64,000 nucleotides of DNA from NCBI GenBank assembly GCA_910591455.2, contig OU342809.1:3612363-3676362 (forward strand), given 5' to 3'. A program made the position numbers and the translations under genes. Positions 1-11,424 of the stretch are shown here, piece after piece. This DNA comes from Pholis gunnellus (taxonomy: Eukaryota > Chordata > Actinopteri > Perciformes > Pholidae). Below the pieces are notes generated by a model. That model made no database searches. It saw only the letters and a list, made by a program, of their open reading frames with translations, and was not told where the DNA came from. Position 1 is the stretch's first letter. The number at the start of each line of letters is the position of its first letter.

Positions 1-589
1 TGTCACCTTACTCTCCTGATATCAAAGCCTTTTTGTACTACTGCACCTGACCTGCATATAGTTTGATTTATTTTAGGTACTGAAGTTGTAAAAGTTCCTT
101 TTAAAAGAAAATGCCTTTTGTAAATAGTAATTACTGCAATTTAAATATTTTCCTTTATTGTTTTTATATTATGCATATAAGAACATGAAAGTGTATTTTA
201 TTACAGACGTATTGTTTTTACCTTGTTTTCATCGGTCAGTTTATGTATTGGATGCTTCTGGACTTCCGTGTGTTCAGTGAATTATGTGCAAATGCAGTAA
301 AGAAAAGAATTTAATGATGAAACCCAATTGTGTTTTTTCAGTTTGTTCTACTGGGGTTAAAGTCGAAAAACAGTCAAAAAAGTCATTCAATCAGGAGAGA
401 CTTCATTAGAATTTCACAATAATTTATTACACATTGTACAAATGTGAATAGTGCAACGTCTTTGGCGATTGGACTCCATCCTGAAGGAAGACAATCGATG
501 TTGATGAAGGGAGTTGCTGCGGAGTTATAAACAGCATAGTATAGGATGTCGAAAAAAGTCATGAAAAAGTCAGTGTACCATGTCGAAAA

Positions 590-925
590 GTCATAACTTT
601 ACTTAAGTTACTTTATTTTTAAAGTTGCTTTTTTAGTTACTTTACTTTTAAAGTTACTTTTTTAGTTACTTTACTTTTTTAGTTACTTTACTTTTAAAGT
701 TACTTTTTTAGTTACTTTACATTTAAAGTTACTTTTTTAGTTACTTTACTTTTTTAGTTACTTTTTTAGTTACTTTACTTTTAAAGTTACTTTTTTAGTT
801 ACTTTACTTTTTTAGTTACTTTTTTAGTTACTTTACTTTTAAAGTTACTTTTTTAGTTACTTTACTTTTAAAGTTATTTTACTTTTAAAGTTACTTTTTT
901 AGTTACTTTATTTTTATTTGAAAAA
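590..925. repeat. AT-rich minisatellite, first block
   Basis: Head-to-tail array of 13-15 bp sub-units around the core AGTTACTTT, with alternating spacers (TTTTTT, or ACTTTTAA). Sub-units are mixed rather than strictly periodic. The block ends in unique sequence that leads to the HECT fragment. Confidence 0.9.
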
Positions 926-1154
926 CTCTTATTCCGTATCCCTGTAGTGTTGATTCAGAGTAAGCACTGCATTAATTACAACACCTTGCACATTTGGAAA
1001 ACCAAAACTACACATATCTTTAATTTCAACCAACATATAAACAGTACAGTACACTACCTTACAGGTTTGGCGAATAGAAGTCTGTGTTCAGTGCATAATG
1101 TGCATGGCATGGGAGAAGATACATTCATCACCAGGTTGACCACAGCTGGCCGCT

Positions 1155-1557
1155 TCACTCCTCTGTGTCGGAGCTGTCTGCTGCGTCGGTGTTGTGGGTC
1201 AGCATGTAGTTGTCGATGGAGGGGCAGTTGTGGATGGAGTAACGCAGACGCTCAGCGAGGATGACCTGGCTCGTGTAAGGGGGCAGGCGAAACAGGAAGA
1301 AGCAGGTCTGTGCAGTAGGGAGGCCGTTGACGGGCTGTAGGACATGATAGGGGGAAAAAGTTTAGTAGTTTGTACTATTGATATGTTTGCCCTCGTCAAC
1401 AGGCTCGTTATTTCCGTTAGCGATGACCTCACCCTATCAACCTTGATGATTTGGAACTTCTGCGTGATATCAGCTGGGTTGGAAGGCAACCTGGACCGGC
1501 CAGAGACGAAACGGAGGAAAAGCGCTCGCTCCTCATTGGTGAACTCCTCCAGGCTAC
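1155..1557 (-). pseudogene. herc1-like: HERC1-like HECT E3 ligase, last two exons only
   Basis: Two minus-strand exons, 1433-1557 and 1155-1334, with an AG acceptor before 1557, a GTGAGG donor after 1433, a 98-bp intron and a CTACAG acceptor before 1334. Joined, they encode the end of a HECT domain: a segment with SLEEFTNEERALFLRFVSGR, then LPTAQTCFF, which has the family's catalytic Cys context, then AERLRYSIHNC, and an acidic SSDTEE end before TGA. The end resembles HERC1 rather than HERC2, which has a longer tail. HECT ligases take ubiquitin on this Cys and pass it to substrate. The HECT N-lobe and everything upstream are missing: the sequence beyond 1605 is a copy of bases 1-590, and the next gene is on the other strand. 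It is either a gene fragment carried in the repeat unit or the end of a gene broken by duplication. The frame is intact. Confidence 0.85.
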
Positions 1558-2193
1558 CTAATGTTCATCAGGCCTTATCCCGCCTTTCTGTCCTGCTGTA
1601 AAACTGTCACCTTACTCTCCTGATATCAAAGCCTTTTTGTACTACTGCACCTGACCTGCATATAGTTTGATTTATTTTAGGTACTGAAGTTGTAAAAGTT
1701 CCTTTTAAAAGAAAATGCCTTTTGTAAATAGTAATTACTGCAATTTAAATATTTTCCTTTATTGTTTTTATATTATGCATATAAGAACATGAAAGTGTAT
1801 TTTATTACAGACGTATTGTTTTTACCTTGTTTTCATCGGTCAGTTTATGTATTGGATGCTTCTGGACTTCCGTGTGTTCAGTGAATTATGTGCAAATGCA
1901 GTAAAGAAAAGAATTTAATGATGAAACCCAATTGTGTTTTTTCAGTTTGTTCTACTGGGGTTAAAGTCGAAAAACAGTCAAAAAAGTCATTCAATCAGGA
2001 GAGACTTCATTCGAATTTCACAATAATTTATTACACATTGTACAAATGTGAATAGTGCAACGTCTTTGGCGATTGGACTCCATCCTGAAGGAAGACAATC
2101 GATGTTGATGAAGGGAGTTGCTGCGGAGTTATAAACAGCATAGTATAGGATGTCGAAAAAAGTCATGAAAAAGTCAGTGTACCATGTCGAAAA

Positions 2194-2866
2194 GTCATAA
2201 CTTTACTTAAGTTACTTTATTTTTAAAGTTGCTTTTTTAGTTACTTTACTTTTAAAGTTACTTTTTTAGTTACTTTACTTTTAAAGTTACTTTTTAGTTA
2301 CTTTACTTTTAAAGTTACTTTACTTTTAAAGTTACTTTTTTAGTTACTTTACTTTTAAAGTTACTTTTTTAGTTACTTTACTTTTTTAGTTACTTTACTT
2401 TTAAAGTTACTTTTTTAGTTACTTTACATTTAAAGTTACTTTTTTAGTTACTTTACTTTTTTAGTTACTTTTTTAGTTACTTTACTTTTAAAGTTACTTT
2501 TTTAGTTACTTTACTTTTTTAGTTACTTTTTTAGTTACTTTTCTTTTAAAGTTACTTTTTTAGTTACTTTACATTTAAAGTTACTTTTTTAGTTACTTTA
2601 CTTTTAAAGTTACTTTACTTTTAAAGTTACTTTTTTAGTTACCTTACTTTTAAAGTTACTTTTTTAGTTACTTTACTTTTTTAGTTACTTTACTTTTAAA
2701 GTTACTTTTTTAGTTACTTTACTTTTAAAGTTACTTTTTTAGTTACTTTACTTTTAAAGTTACTTTTTTAGTTACTTTACTTTTTTAGTTACTTTACTTT
2801 TAAAGTTACTTTTTTAGTTACTTTACTTTTAAAGTTACTTTTTTAGTTACTTTACTTTTTTAGTTA
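2194..2866. repeat. AT-rich minisatellite, second block
   Basis: Same AGTTACTTT-based sub-units as the block at 590-925, but about twice as long. It ends abruptly in unrelated sequence at about 2866. The length difference between two otherwise near-identical duplicates shows copy-number change within the array. Confidence 0.9.
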
Positions 2867-3924
2867 TGTCGTGTGTCGTTATGTGACACACTGAATTGGA
2901 TTTACACGATGTGGTCTATACTTGATATAGAGCAACATAATGCATGTTTGCACGTGTTCTCTAGCGCCACATAGTGGATACAGGAACTGGTGAAATATTT
3001 GCACTACATAATTTCCAGTGTCACACAGTCCAATCATTAAAAATAAGTCTAACTTGTGGGCTCGCTGTCTGATGGTCGCAGATATTTATGGCCGCTTCTG
3101 CCGGCATCCCGCCAGTACCTCCGACGTGCGGGAGGATACGAGGGCCCGTACATCGCTGCTTGCAGCTTTAATTATACATTTTGTTTGGTTGTAATCGTGG
3201 CTTATAGCCGTGGGCATGTAATAATTGAGATGGGATCATAGATTTGCTTTATGATCATAAGATATGAGCCTCTTCAGATCTGCTGCCGCTAAATGGTTGA
3301 GATTTGGTCGGACTTATAGGCACAAACACCACCTCCCCAAGTTTGAGGACAGATCGTGGTCTTTGGTTAAAAAGAAACCACCGCTGACGGGAGACAAAGT
3401 AACGGCACCTTTGGCTTTCTGTACTTTTTCAAATAGCAGTAATAGCGAAGAAATGTCCCTCACACGTCTGTATCCTGCATCTGTTATTTGACTTGAGTGA
3501 TACCAATTTTGTCAAACAGGCAGAACAAAAAGACCTCCTGACCTTTCACTGCATTTTCCAGTCTGAGTCACCACGAGCCCAGCTGTCCCGCCCCTCTTTG
3601 ACCCCGCCTCCCTGTTTCACCTGAGAAGACCTGAAGTTTGGCCTGGGAGTCTGAGAATGTGGCCCCTTCATTAAAACCCCCTGCTGCTGAAAATATGCCA
3701 CCAATGTTGAGTGATGTGACTCAGCGTGTGAAGGTTTCAAGTCAAAACTACAAAGCAGAGACTGTGCGTCTGTCCCATTGCAGGTATGTCCGATCGTGTT
3801 ACCTCATGAATAATTGGTGATAGGATCCGCCCCAGTGAGCTCGACGTGAAACCGAGAACACAAACCGGGAGCTCCCCTTCCGAGCATCGTCACAATTTAG
3901 GGTGAAGGGGACATTTTTGACAAA
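2867..3924. other. Intergenic stretch upstream of the coiled-coil gene
   Basis: No exon is recognised. The GC-rich part at about 3055-3170, with the segment ATCGCTGCTTGCAGCTTTAA, resembles a dispersed fish repeat, but that rests on memory and is weak. The last 300 bp should hold the promoter and 5' UTR of the gene starting at 3925. I see no TATA box in a convincing position. Confidence 0.45.
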
Positions 3925-6540
3925 ATGTCACTCAGGGCCAAATCCCACACGGACCTGCAGGCGGCTGTGAGGTCCTCGTTAGACGACGGCCTGTACAAGT
4001 CCTTCTCCATGAGCAGCAGCAACGTGAACAGAGGCGGCCGCCTCGGGAACGGGACAGCGGAGGAGGTCAAGGGTCTCTGCAGACCGACCAGGAGGCCCGT
4101 GAGGGCAGTCCGGCCGCTCAGCGCCATCAGCTCCAACGGCTCCTTCCTCCAGATCAACCACCTGCAGGGAGAGCTGGTTAGAAAGAGGAAGGTAAGGAGG
4201 GGGGGGGAGGTGCAAGCATCCTCAGAGATGTCTGTCAACGTTACCGTAGGGAAGATATTGTATTCACATCGTTATATTTAGAGAAGCACTGTGGAAATAT
4301 TACAACTAGCAGATCTGGGACAGCGTAACTTGTAGTCGCCATCGGCTGTTCTGAAAAGTAACAGATCAGCGTTTAATATCACGCTCAGCTATGACGGGTT
4401 ATCTTTGGCCTGAAATGTTGGAAGATACTTTTAGCTGGTTTCAATGTGCGTACAACTTTCGACATTCAGAAGAATTGATGTTTTGTACACGTCTTGTTCT
4501 AATAAAAGCACAATACAGAAAGAAATGAGAATGAAAAAGAGAGAGAGAGAGCGAGAAACCCTGGGCTCAAACTATATCATAAAATATATTTCAGCTTCCC
4601 ATAACTTCCCAATCCTGACTGAAATCACGGAATTATTACTTTTGTATTCATAATTATGAGGTGAATCTCAGAAGTCATTTATTTAAATAAAAAAAGAAAT
4701 GTCTTTCTGTACGCATGACATCATCACAGGTGTAACAGACTCAGTGAACTAACAGAACGTGCAGGGAGGAGATTACTCATCCCCACTGTTGCTGGAAAAC
4801 ATACCCGAACAGGACGCGTCTAATAATAGGTCTGGTTGTGTGTGCACCAATGCAAATGATCAAATCACTGTGCAGATGTGACATTGCGGTGCATTTATCA
4901 ACCCGACTTCGTCCCCCTCTTGCTGCCCGTGAACATGACGATGCACATTTGCACAACATCATGTTCCCGTGTGGTGTCGGTGACATGAAGCACCCTCTCC
5001 TGCATTACCGTTCTGCTGCTGTGCATGTGGTTGTCTCCACAGATGAGGTGTTGACATCCCATCATAAAAAACACATGTTGGGAAAACATGAATGTGAGCA
5101 AAAGCTACCTGGACAGCCAACGGTTCCCTCTAGTGGAGGATATGTTGAGTTGCTGAAGTCACTGAGGTAGTCGGGAAATCAATCTCACCACAAAGTCCAT
5201 CTATACCGGGGCTTTCAATCACATCACATGATCTTCATCACCAAAGGACTCTGCCCAGTTTTCATTCAATTGTATAGAAAGTATAAAGTAATATAAAGTG
5301 TTTGATATTTTATGACAACTGGTTTAAATAGTATTGTTTGATGAGTTTAAATATTCATCAAACAATAACATACAAGGGTGAGTTTTGGTTGATGTTAAGA
5401 AAATAAAATGTATTATTTGCTTTGATAAATGTGGAAAAAAATGTTGGTTGGAATTTCTTCCTGGCAAAGCGGTCAGCGGTCAGTGTCGATATAAACTTCC
5501 CCCCAGGAATGCGAGGATCTGAGGAGAGAAAACAAGTACTTATCAAATGAGATCCACATGGAGCGGATCACGATGCGCACAGAGAATGAGCTGACCATGA
5601 GGAACCTCAGGAACCTGAACCAGGAGCTGCAGGCTCAAGTCAAAGAGGTACACACCAACACGGGACATGGTTTTAAACAACGCATCACTTGAGAGGTGAG
5701 GAAAAGTAGAGCCTCTCCTGACAACTGATGGAATAAAGTTATTTTATTAATAACATCGAAGTTGAATTCAAATCTGAAGGGATGAAATTGCTGCAGCAGA
5801 GGCCGAGATATTCCGACTTCTAGTCCGTATTAGTCGAGCTCCAGACGCACTGGATCCTACATTTCCCATAATGCAACCAATTTTTCATGCCTGGAAATTG
5901 CCAGCGTTATCTAACCCTGACGGTTATCTCAGTTTGGGCAAAGCTCTGCAGCAGCCAGAGGAGAAGTGGCCCCTCTGTAATATGACCCATAACCACAACA
6001 GCACCGGGCTCCAGTACCAGGGGGAGGTCCAGGTCCAGGTCCAGTGCAGAGCCACTTGTCCTGTAACACCACCTGTATTACGCACAAAGCACTGCACAGG
6101 GGGCACAATGTTTTCTGAGTCAAATCCCATTGAAGATGTTTGGATTATTATCATCATCAGCACGTTACTTTACTGTATTTGCAGTGGCGCTTTAGCTCGT
6201 CTCCGAAGCAGCAGCTACAGAAGGCTTTATTGTTGTTAGTATTATACTTATTATTCTGATCTATATTTTTGTACTTGTACTGGATGCATTTCTGGGGTGC
6301 TTGGGATGCTAGAAAACTCATGAAGCTGTGTAGGGTGATGCCTCCATTGCCACTGAAGGTGTGACGGGCCGGTTCATTGCTGCTTCCAGCTTTCATTTCT
6401 GATAGAATTTGATCAATTCCCATGGCCCCCTCTGACCCAGTCACTGTGTTGGGAGTCGTATTACATCTAGAAACAAAGGCAGGCCTCTACGGTTTCATGT
6501 CCAAGTCACTACAGTTTACATCCACCTCTCTCTCTCTCTC

Positions 6541-6578
<38 letters not shown>

Positions 6579-9500
6579 CCCCCATCAGCTGAAGCAGAAG
6601 CTGTATTTGAGCCAGCAGAGGGCGACTCTGTGCTCGCGGGCCGCAGACGAGGCGGAGGTGTCCAGAGGAGAGGCGGAGAGGAGCAGGGCCCTGGCTGAGG
6701 CTCGGGCCCTCGGCTGTCAGCGGGACAAGGGGACGGCGGAGGCCGACAGGAGCCGCCTGAGTGACGAGCTGCAGCAGCTGAAGAAAGAGGTGGACACAGC
6801 TAGCTGACCCGCACGCTCACATTCAAAACGACTTGTTAGCGACAGAGCAGGGATGAGTGGAGGCCGCAGTTAGTGGAACTACATGTAGAGCACAACATGT
6901 GATGTATACTCTCCTTGGGTGATCCATCGTGACTCCGACAGGGTGGGACGTTACGCTGAATGTAACTTCATCCCAAATGTTGGCAGGTAGCGTCAGTGCC
7001 AGTGAGAAACCCATTACTTTCTCCAGATCATGGGATGAGAGGAAACACTTCAACAAATAAATAAGAAAAATGAAGGCTAATAGTCTTAATTTCCATAATA
7101 GTCATTGACGAGGAGAGCAAGAACACATCAGATGTTCTCTTTAACCAGATTTGGATGTGGAATATTGTTAGTTATCAGCATCAATATCCGTCAATCAGCC
7201 GGAGCACAAACAGGATACAACATTACCGGTGGACCGAATCGACTCAATTATGACCCGTGACGTTCATTTCTGCCTTTCCCCCTCTCTGCAGCACACCGAT
7301 CTGCAGCTGTCACTTGCACAAGCAGAGAAGAGTTACTTTGAAAGCAAGCTGAAGCTGGACCGGGTGTCGGGGGAGAAACAGGCCCTGCTGCAGCAGAACG
7401 GGAGCCTGGAGGGGGACGGGGACGACCTCCGACACAAGCTGAGACAGATCACAGAGGAGAACATCCGCATCAAACAGAGGTGGGTGTGTTTCACAAATAC
7501 ACCATGAATTTGCCGACAACAGGAGGGCCTCATGCAGGAAGTGATGTAGCAACACATTTCCTCTTATTTTCGTCCATAATTTCCTCTTCTCTGGTTAGTA
7601 CCCATTGATTTCTGGGATTTAAAAGTGTTTTTTTTTGCTCGTGAATCATCTTGTTTTCAGTCTGAAAAATTGTCCAACGCAAAGAAATTTAAATGTTACA
7701 TTTGAGGAACATAAAAAAATCTCATGAATATTATACAATCAAGTTAGAGTCGTCTATATTTTAGAGTAATTACAATGATAAAATACCATCGGTCCATTGA
7801 TCACAGTTAAAACTATACAAAACCTTTGATTCTTGAGTGTGTTCAGCTTCTGAATGACTTAACATATTCTGCTCTTTGATTTTTTGGACTCTCTGGAAAA
7901 TCACACGTTTACTTTTTTAACAGTAACCTCAAATTCACTACTGCTGAAGTTCTTCTTCCTCTTACAGCCCTTTTTTTGGTTGCATCTCTCCAATTCTTGG
8001 GCACGTGTCACAGTCATTACGTGGCGCAGGAATAGACGCTCAGAAGTCAGGTGACGTGGAGCGAGAAAGTCTGCTTCAAACGAACACAAGACTTTCACCC
8101 AGCAGACCGTTGTACGTGTCTAATCGGACGTACTAAACCTGTTGCTTGTTGAGCTTAATTCACGTAACTACACGTTCTTGTTTTAACCCAAACTACGATA
8201 TTTTCCTTAACATAACCAAGTAGTTTTGTTCGAATTTAACTAACCACCGCACGTCCGTGTGTGCGGGTTTACGTTGACTTAACTCACGCCTGTAACTTAA
8301 TTTACGTAACAAACATTCAGATTCGAACCCAAACCAATGATCTCTTTCTAAACATAACCGTGTGATTTTGTGTGTCCGCATGCGACGGGTCGGGATCGAG
8401 GACGCCACTAAAACGGAACACTTCAAAATGAACGACAAGACTCACGCAAAATGTGCTCGAAAGCGGCGCGCTATTGATACGCCTTCCCCGTGACATCACG
8501 CTGCACCACAACTCTGCATCGGCTTGATTTAGAAAGCCTTTTAAAACTTTATCGGAGGCGATGAGTCAACGTGGACGTTTTGAGAGCTGATAGACTGTAA
8601 AGCCAAGCCAGTAGCGTTAAACACCACTTTAGTTAAGAGGGGGAGTTGGAACAATGTCAACGGGGCCAGAGGAGGGATGTTTTAGGTTCACAATGTCACC
8701 GAAATATAAAAACATGAACAGCAAGGTTGAAGGTCAAACCTGATTGTAACCCCTTATCAACACAGAATATAGTGGGAGCGTACTTCACCTAAAAGGAAGC
8801 AATAAATCCACACGGAAGAGCAAACTGGGCAACAGGAAGAGAATTTAGTCAGAAGAGGGTGATTTCTTACACATATATATATGTATACATATAAGTCTTT
8901 TGGACCACCCAGCGCTGCATCATACATTAACTGTATGAGTACTTTAGCTCCGTTTGAGCTCTAATCTTTCAACAGATTTTGAAAGGATTTTGTTTTTGTA
9001 TCTCCTGCTGAGCGTGAAGCCGGGAACATCATAAATTGTAGCACGAGAAGAACAACAGATCGGATGAACGTGCTCCACATCTAACCTAAACCGCATTCGC
9101 CGCCAAAACTCGAAGCATCAAAGCAGTTGCCGCAGCTAAAAGTCAAGAGTTATCATTTTGACCTCCGCTGCAGTTTGAACCAGTTTGAGTGCAACGGGTT
9201 TTTAAAAAAAAAATGTTTGCGGTATTTTCTGGGTTAAATTAAACTGTCAGTGCCCCAAGGCAAAACGTCCAGAATGAATCTTCGATCAGAGCCAAACTGT
9301 GAACATAATTAAAACTCGCATGAGGTCAGTCGGTGCCTCGACCTTTCACAACGGAGAGCTCGACTGGAGGACGGAGGAGCTGAGAGGAACGCAGAGCAGA
9401 GGAGGGAAGCGACGCGGGAAGAAGACGTTTCACGAGATCAATGGCGGATTTCAAACACTCCCTTAAAAGTTCAAAAAGAAACTACTCTTCTTCACCTTCA

Positions 9501-11181
9501 TTTGGACATGAGCATCGGTGGTTTCTGTGCAGTGTCAGTGAACTAAGGTGATTCTTCAAAGGGTCAAATGGGGGCAGATTCCGAACTCCGGCTGTGCCTG
9601 GTTACTATAAATTTATCCAAACACATAACTGGGCTGCACAGGTACACCAAAGAGGTTTAAATGTCCTTCTTTAATCACTTGTTCCTTTGATTTATAGGCT
9701 GATCAGCTTGTTTTTGTATCCGTGGGAACTTGACAGCAGTTTCAAAACACAAGTTTTCTTTGCAAAATAAAAGTCGAAAGGCCTAAAAGAAAAGGAGCGC
9801 AGTCAAGAGTGAGTTCCTGTGGTGAGACAAATTGAGACATTTCAGGGGTGTAAGTTCAAGTCTTGTGTTCACAGCGAGGTGAATTCGAGGCGCAGGGCGA
9901 CGGCGGCGGAGGAGGAGGTCGAGAAGGCCAACCGGGCTCAGCGGGAGGCCGAGGCCGAGAGGCGCCTGGCTGAGAAGGAGAGGCAGGAGAGGACGGCCGA
10001 GTGTCTGGGCTGGAGGGAGAAGCACCGGGAGATAGCCGACAGGGTCAGAGGTCAGGAGGACCTGGAGGCCCTGAGGCAGAACAAAGCGGTAAGAGAGCAT
10101 CCACAGACAGGAGGGACGGGTCTCTCAGCTGGGAGTGATTTACACCCGAAGTCTGTGATATAGACGTCAGCACACAGCAGAAATTAAACACTAGAGAGAA
10201 TTACAAGTGTGGTCTGTGCAAATGGACATTTAGTCCATAGGATTTATTGTTTTTGTCTGTGGTTAATAAACAATTGAAGGTGCATTTTACGTTTGTTTTC
10301 CCCAACAGTGTCAAGCCAACATCAAGAGTTTCTTCCTCTGCATGACAGAAAGCAACCAGAGGGTTAAAATACTCAAAAATCAAGACGGCACCCCGAGAAA
10401 TTTTACGGTGAGATGATTCTACAGACCATGTTGAATCATGTTAAAATATAAAATACACATGTAAAAGTGTTAAATTGTCATTTTTTGTTCAGGAAGGTGA
10501 CCCCGTGTACATCTCCACCCCTGAATCTGGTCCCGAAGAGCCGGAAAGGAGTTCATCCAGGTAACGCTGAGGCCACCAGACGGCCCGAAAAACAGCTTCA
10601 CCAACAGATGGAAACCTTTGTACAGCCAACATGTCAACGAAGACAATGCATCATTACCCAAATGGTTGTATGGATGGAAAAACAAACAAAGGCCTCAGTT
10701 CATGGAGGGGAATCTGAGTGTTCACATTATTTAAAAACATGACGATCTGAAATATGGGGCTTTCATCCGACTGATTCACGATTCTATTTCTTTCTGTTTG
10801 GCACAGGTTAAAGCCACTATCTATAACATCCTGAGAGAAATATGTTGCCGTAGCATTTCTTTGTGATAAAACTAACACAAAAGAATAGGAGTAATAAAGG
10901 TGGACAGAAAAACATGATCACAAAGGTGAAAGGTCAATTGAAAGGACTCCCCCCCCCCCTGAGAGGGATCTGTAGCATTTTAAATGTACAATTTAGGTTT
11001 TTAACTGAATCCTTTCCTCAGGACCATGTTCAGGGTCTCCGCCCCACACACGGGCAGGGATCCGGGCCCGAGTCACTTCGACGAGCTGGCCGCCTTCGGA
11101 GGAGAGCGACCGGACTCCGCACCACCACGCAGGAGCAGGAAGGTGGTGGAATACTTCTGGATCCCCACGGACCAGGAGTAG
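3925..11181 (+). CDS. Unrecognised coiled-coil protein, 8 exons, 445 aa
   Basis: Exons 3925-4191, 5507-5647, 6589-6789, 7292-7479, 9875-10088, 10309-10407, 10493-10560 and 11022-11181 all have AG/GT borders and join in frame to 1338 nt ending in TAG. The start ATG has A at -3. Residues 1-89 are basic and Ser-rich (MSLRAKSHTDLQAAVRSS). Residues 90 to about 337 are Glu/Arg/Leu-rich with long heptad-like stretches (ECEDLRRENKYL, AEEEVEKANRAQREAEAERR), predicted coiled coil. Residues 338-370 form a non-coil segment (SFFLCMTESNQRVKILKNQD). The C-terminus is Pro/Arg-rich and closes with the aromatic motif VVEYFWIPTDQE. There is no signal peptide or membrane segment, so it is probably cytoplasmic or cytoskeletal; this is inference. 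I cannot assign a family. Exon 3 uses a weak GTGGAC donor. It is convergent with eif4g2. Confidence 0.82.
6526..6578. repeat. (CT)n microsatellite at the exon 3 acceptor
   Basis: About 53 bp of CT repeat with one CG interruption, ending about 10 bp before the CAG acceptor at 6588. On the plus strand it serves as the polypyrimidine tract of that splice site, so length changes could affect splicing. Confidence 0.9.
8130..8420. repeat. Dispersed repeat type D, two half-units
   Basis: Contains the recurring text AACCCAAACTACGATATTTT followed by AACATAACCAAGTAGTTTTG. A diverged second half-unit with the same layout (AACCCAAACCAATGATCTCT, then AACATAACC) starts about 140 bp later. The same layout recurs at 44205-44290 and, more loosely, at 34620-34700 and 54860-54930. 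Probably an old non-autonomous transposon shared among fish; no open frame. Confidence 0.55.
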
Positions 11182-11400
11182 TCGACGAGTCACGCTTCGC
11201 CATCGCGGCAGAAGGACCAAACCTGCTCTGCATTGAAACGAGTGTCGTACATTTATTAAATAGTCCCTATTGTGACCCCTAGACTACTTCTATTCCTCTC
11301 ATGAGTAAAATGAGGTAAAATGTATAATCCAAGCTCACTAACCAGCAGGGTAAGAATCACATTGTTACCGGGGAGTTTATAAATTAAGAATAGCAGCATA

Positions 11401-11406
11401 AATAAA
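11401..11406 (+). promoter_or_regulatory. Poly(A) signal AATAAA of the coiled-coil gene
   Basis: Canonical AATAAA 220 bp after the stop at 11181 and the first canonical one in that 3' UTR. It implies a short 3' UTR of about 240 bp. Confidence 0.65.
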
Positions 11407-11424
11407 AGTGAAAACTAGTTTTGG

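Larger units (their letters stand above)
1..2866. repeat. Tandem duplication, 1604-bp offset
   Basis: Bases 1 to about 590 reappear at 1605 to about 2194. Comparing by eye I find one substitution (A at 408, C at 2012). Both copies then run into the same AT-rich minisatellite, but the second block is about twice as long. The left boundary lies outside the window, so a longer array to the left is possible. Near identity means a recent duplication, ongoing homogenisation, or an assembly artefact. Confidence 0.93.
4192..11021 (+). other. Introns of the coiled-coil gene
   Basis: Seven introns: 4192-5506, 5648-6588, 6790-7291, 7480-9874, 10089-10308, 10408-10492 and 10561-11021. Intron 3 of this list (6790-7291) and the last one show nothing notable. 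A CT microsatellite precedes the acceptor at 6588. The 2.4-kb intron 7480-9874 carries a dispersed repeat at 8130-8420. No nested gene was seen. Confidence 0.7.

Noticed and set aside
3264..3491. 75-codon plus-strand frame upstream of the coiled-coil gene
   Set aside because: No homology recognised, not joined in frame by evident splice sites to 3925, and it may be repeat-derived.
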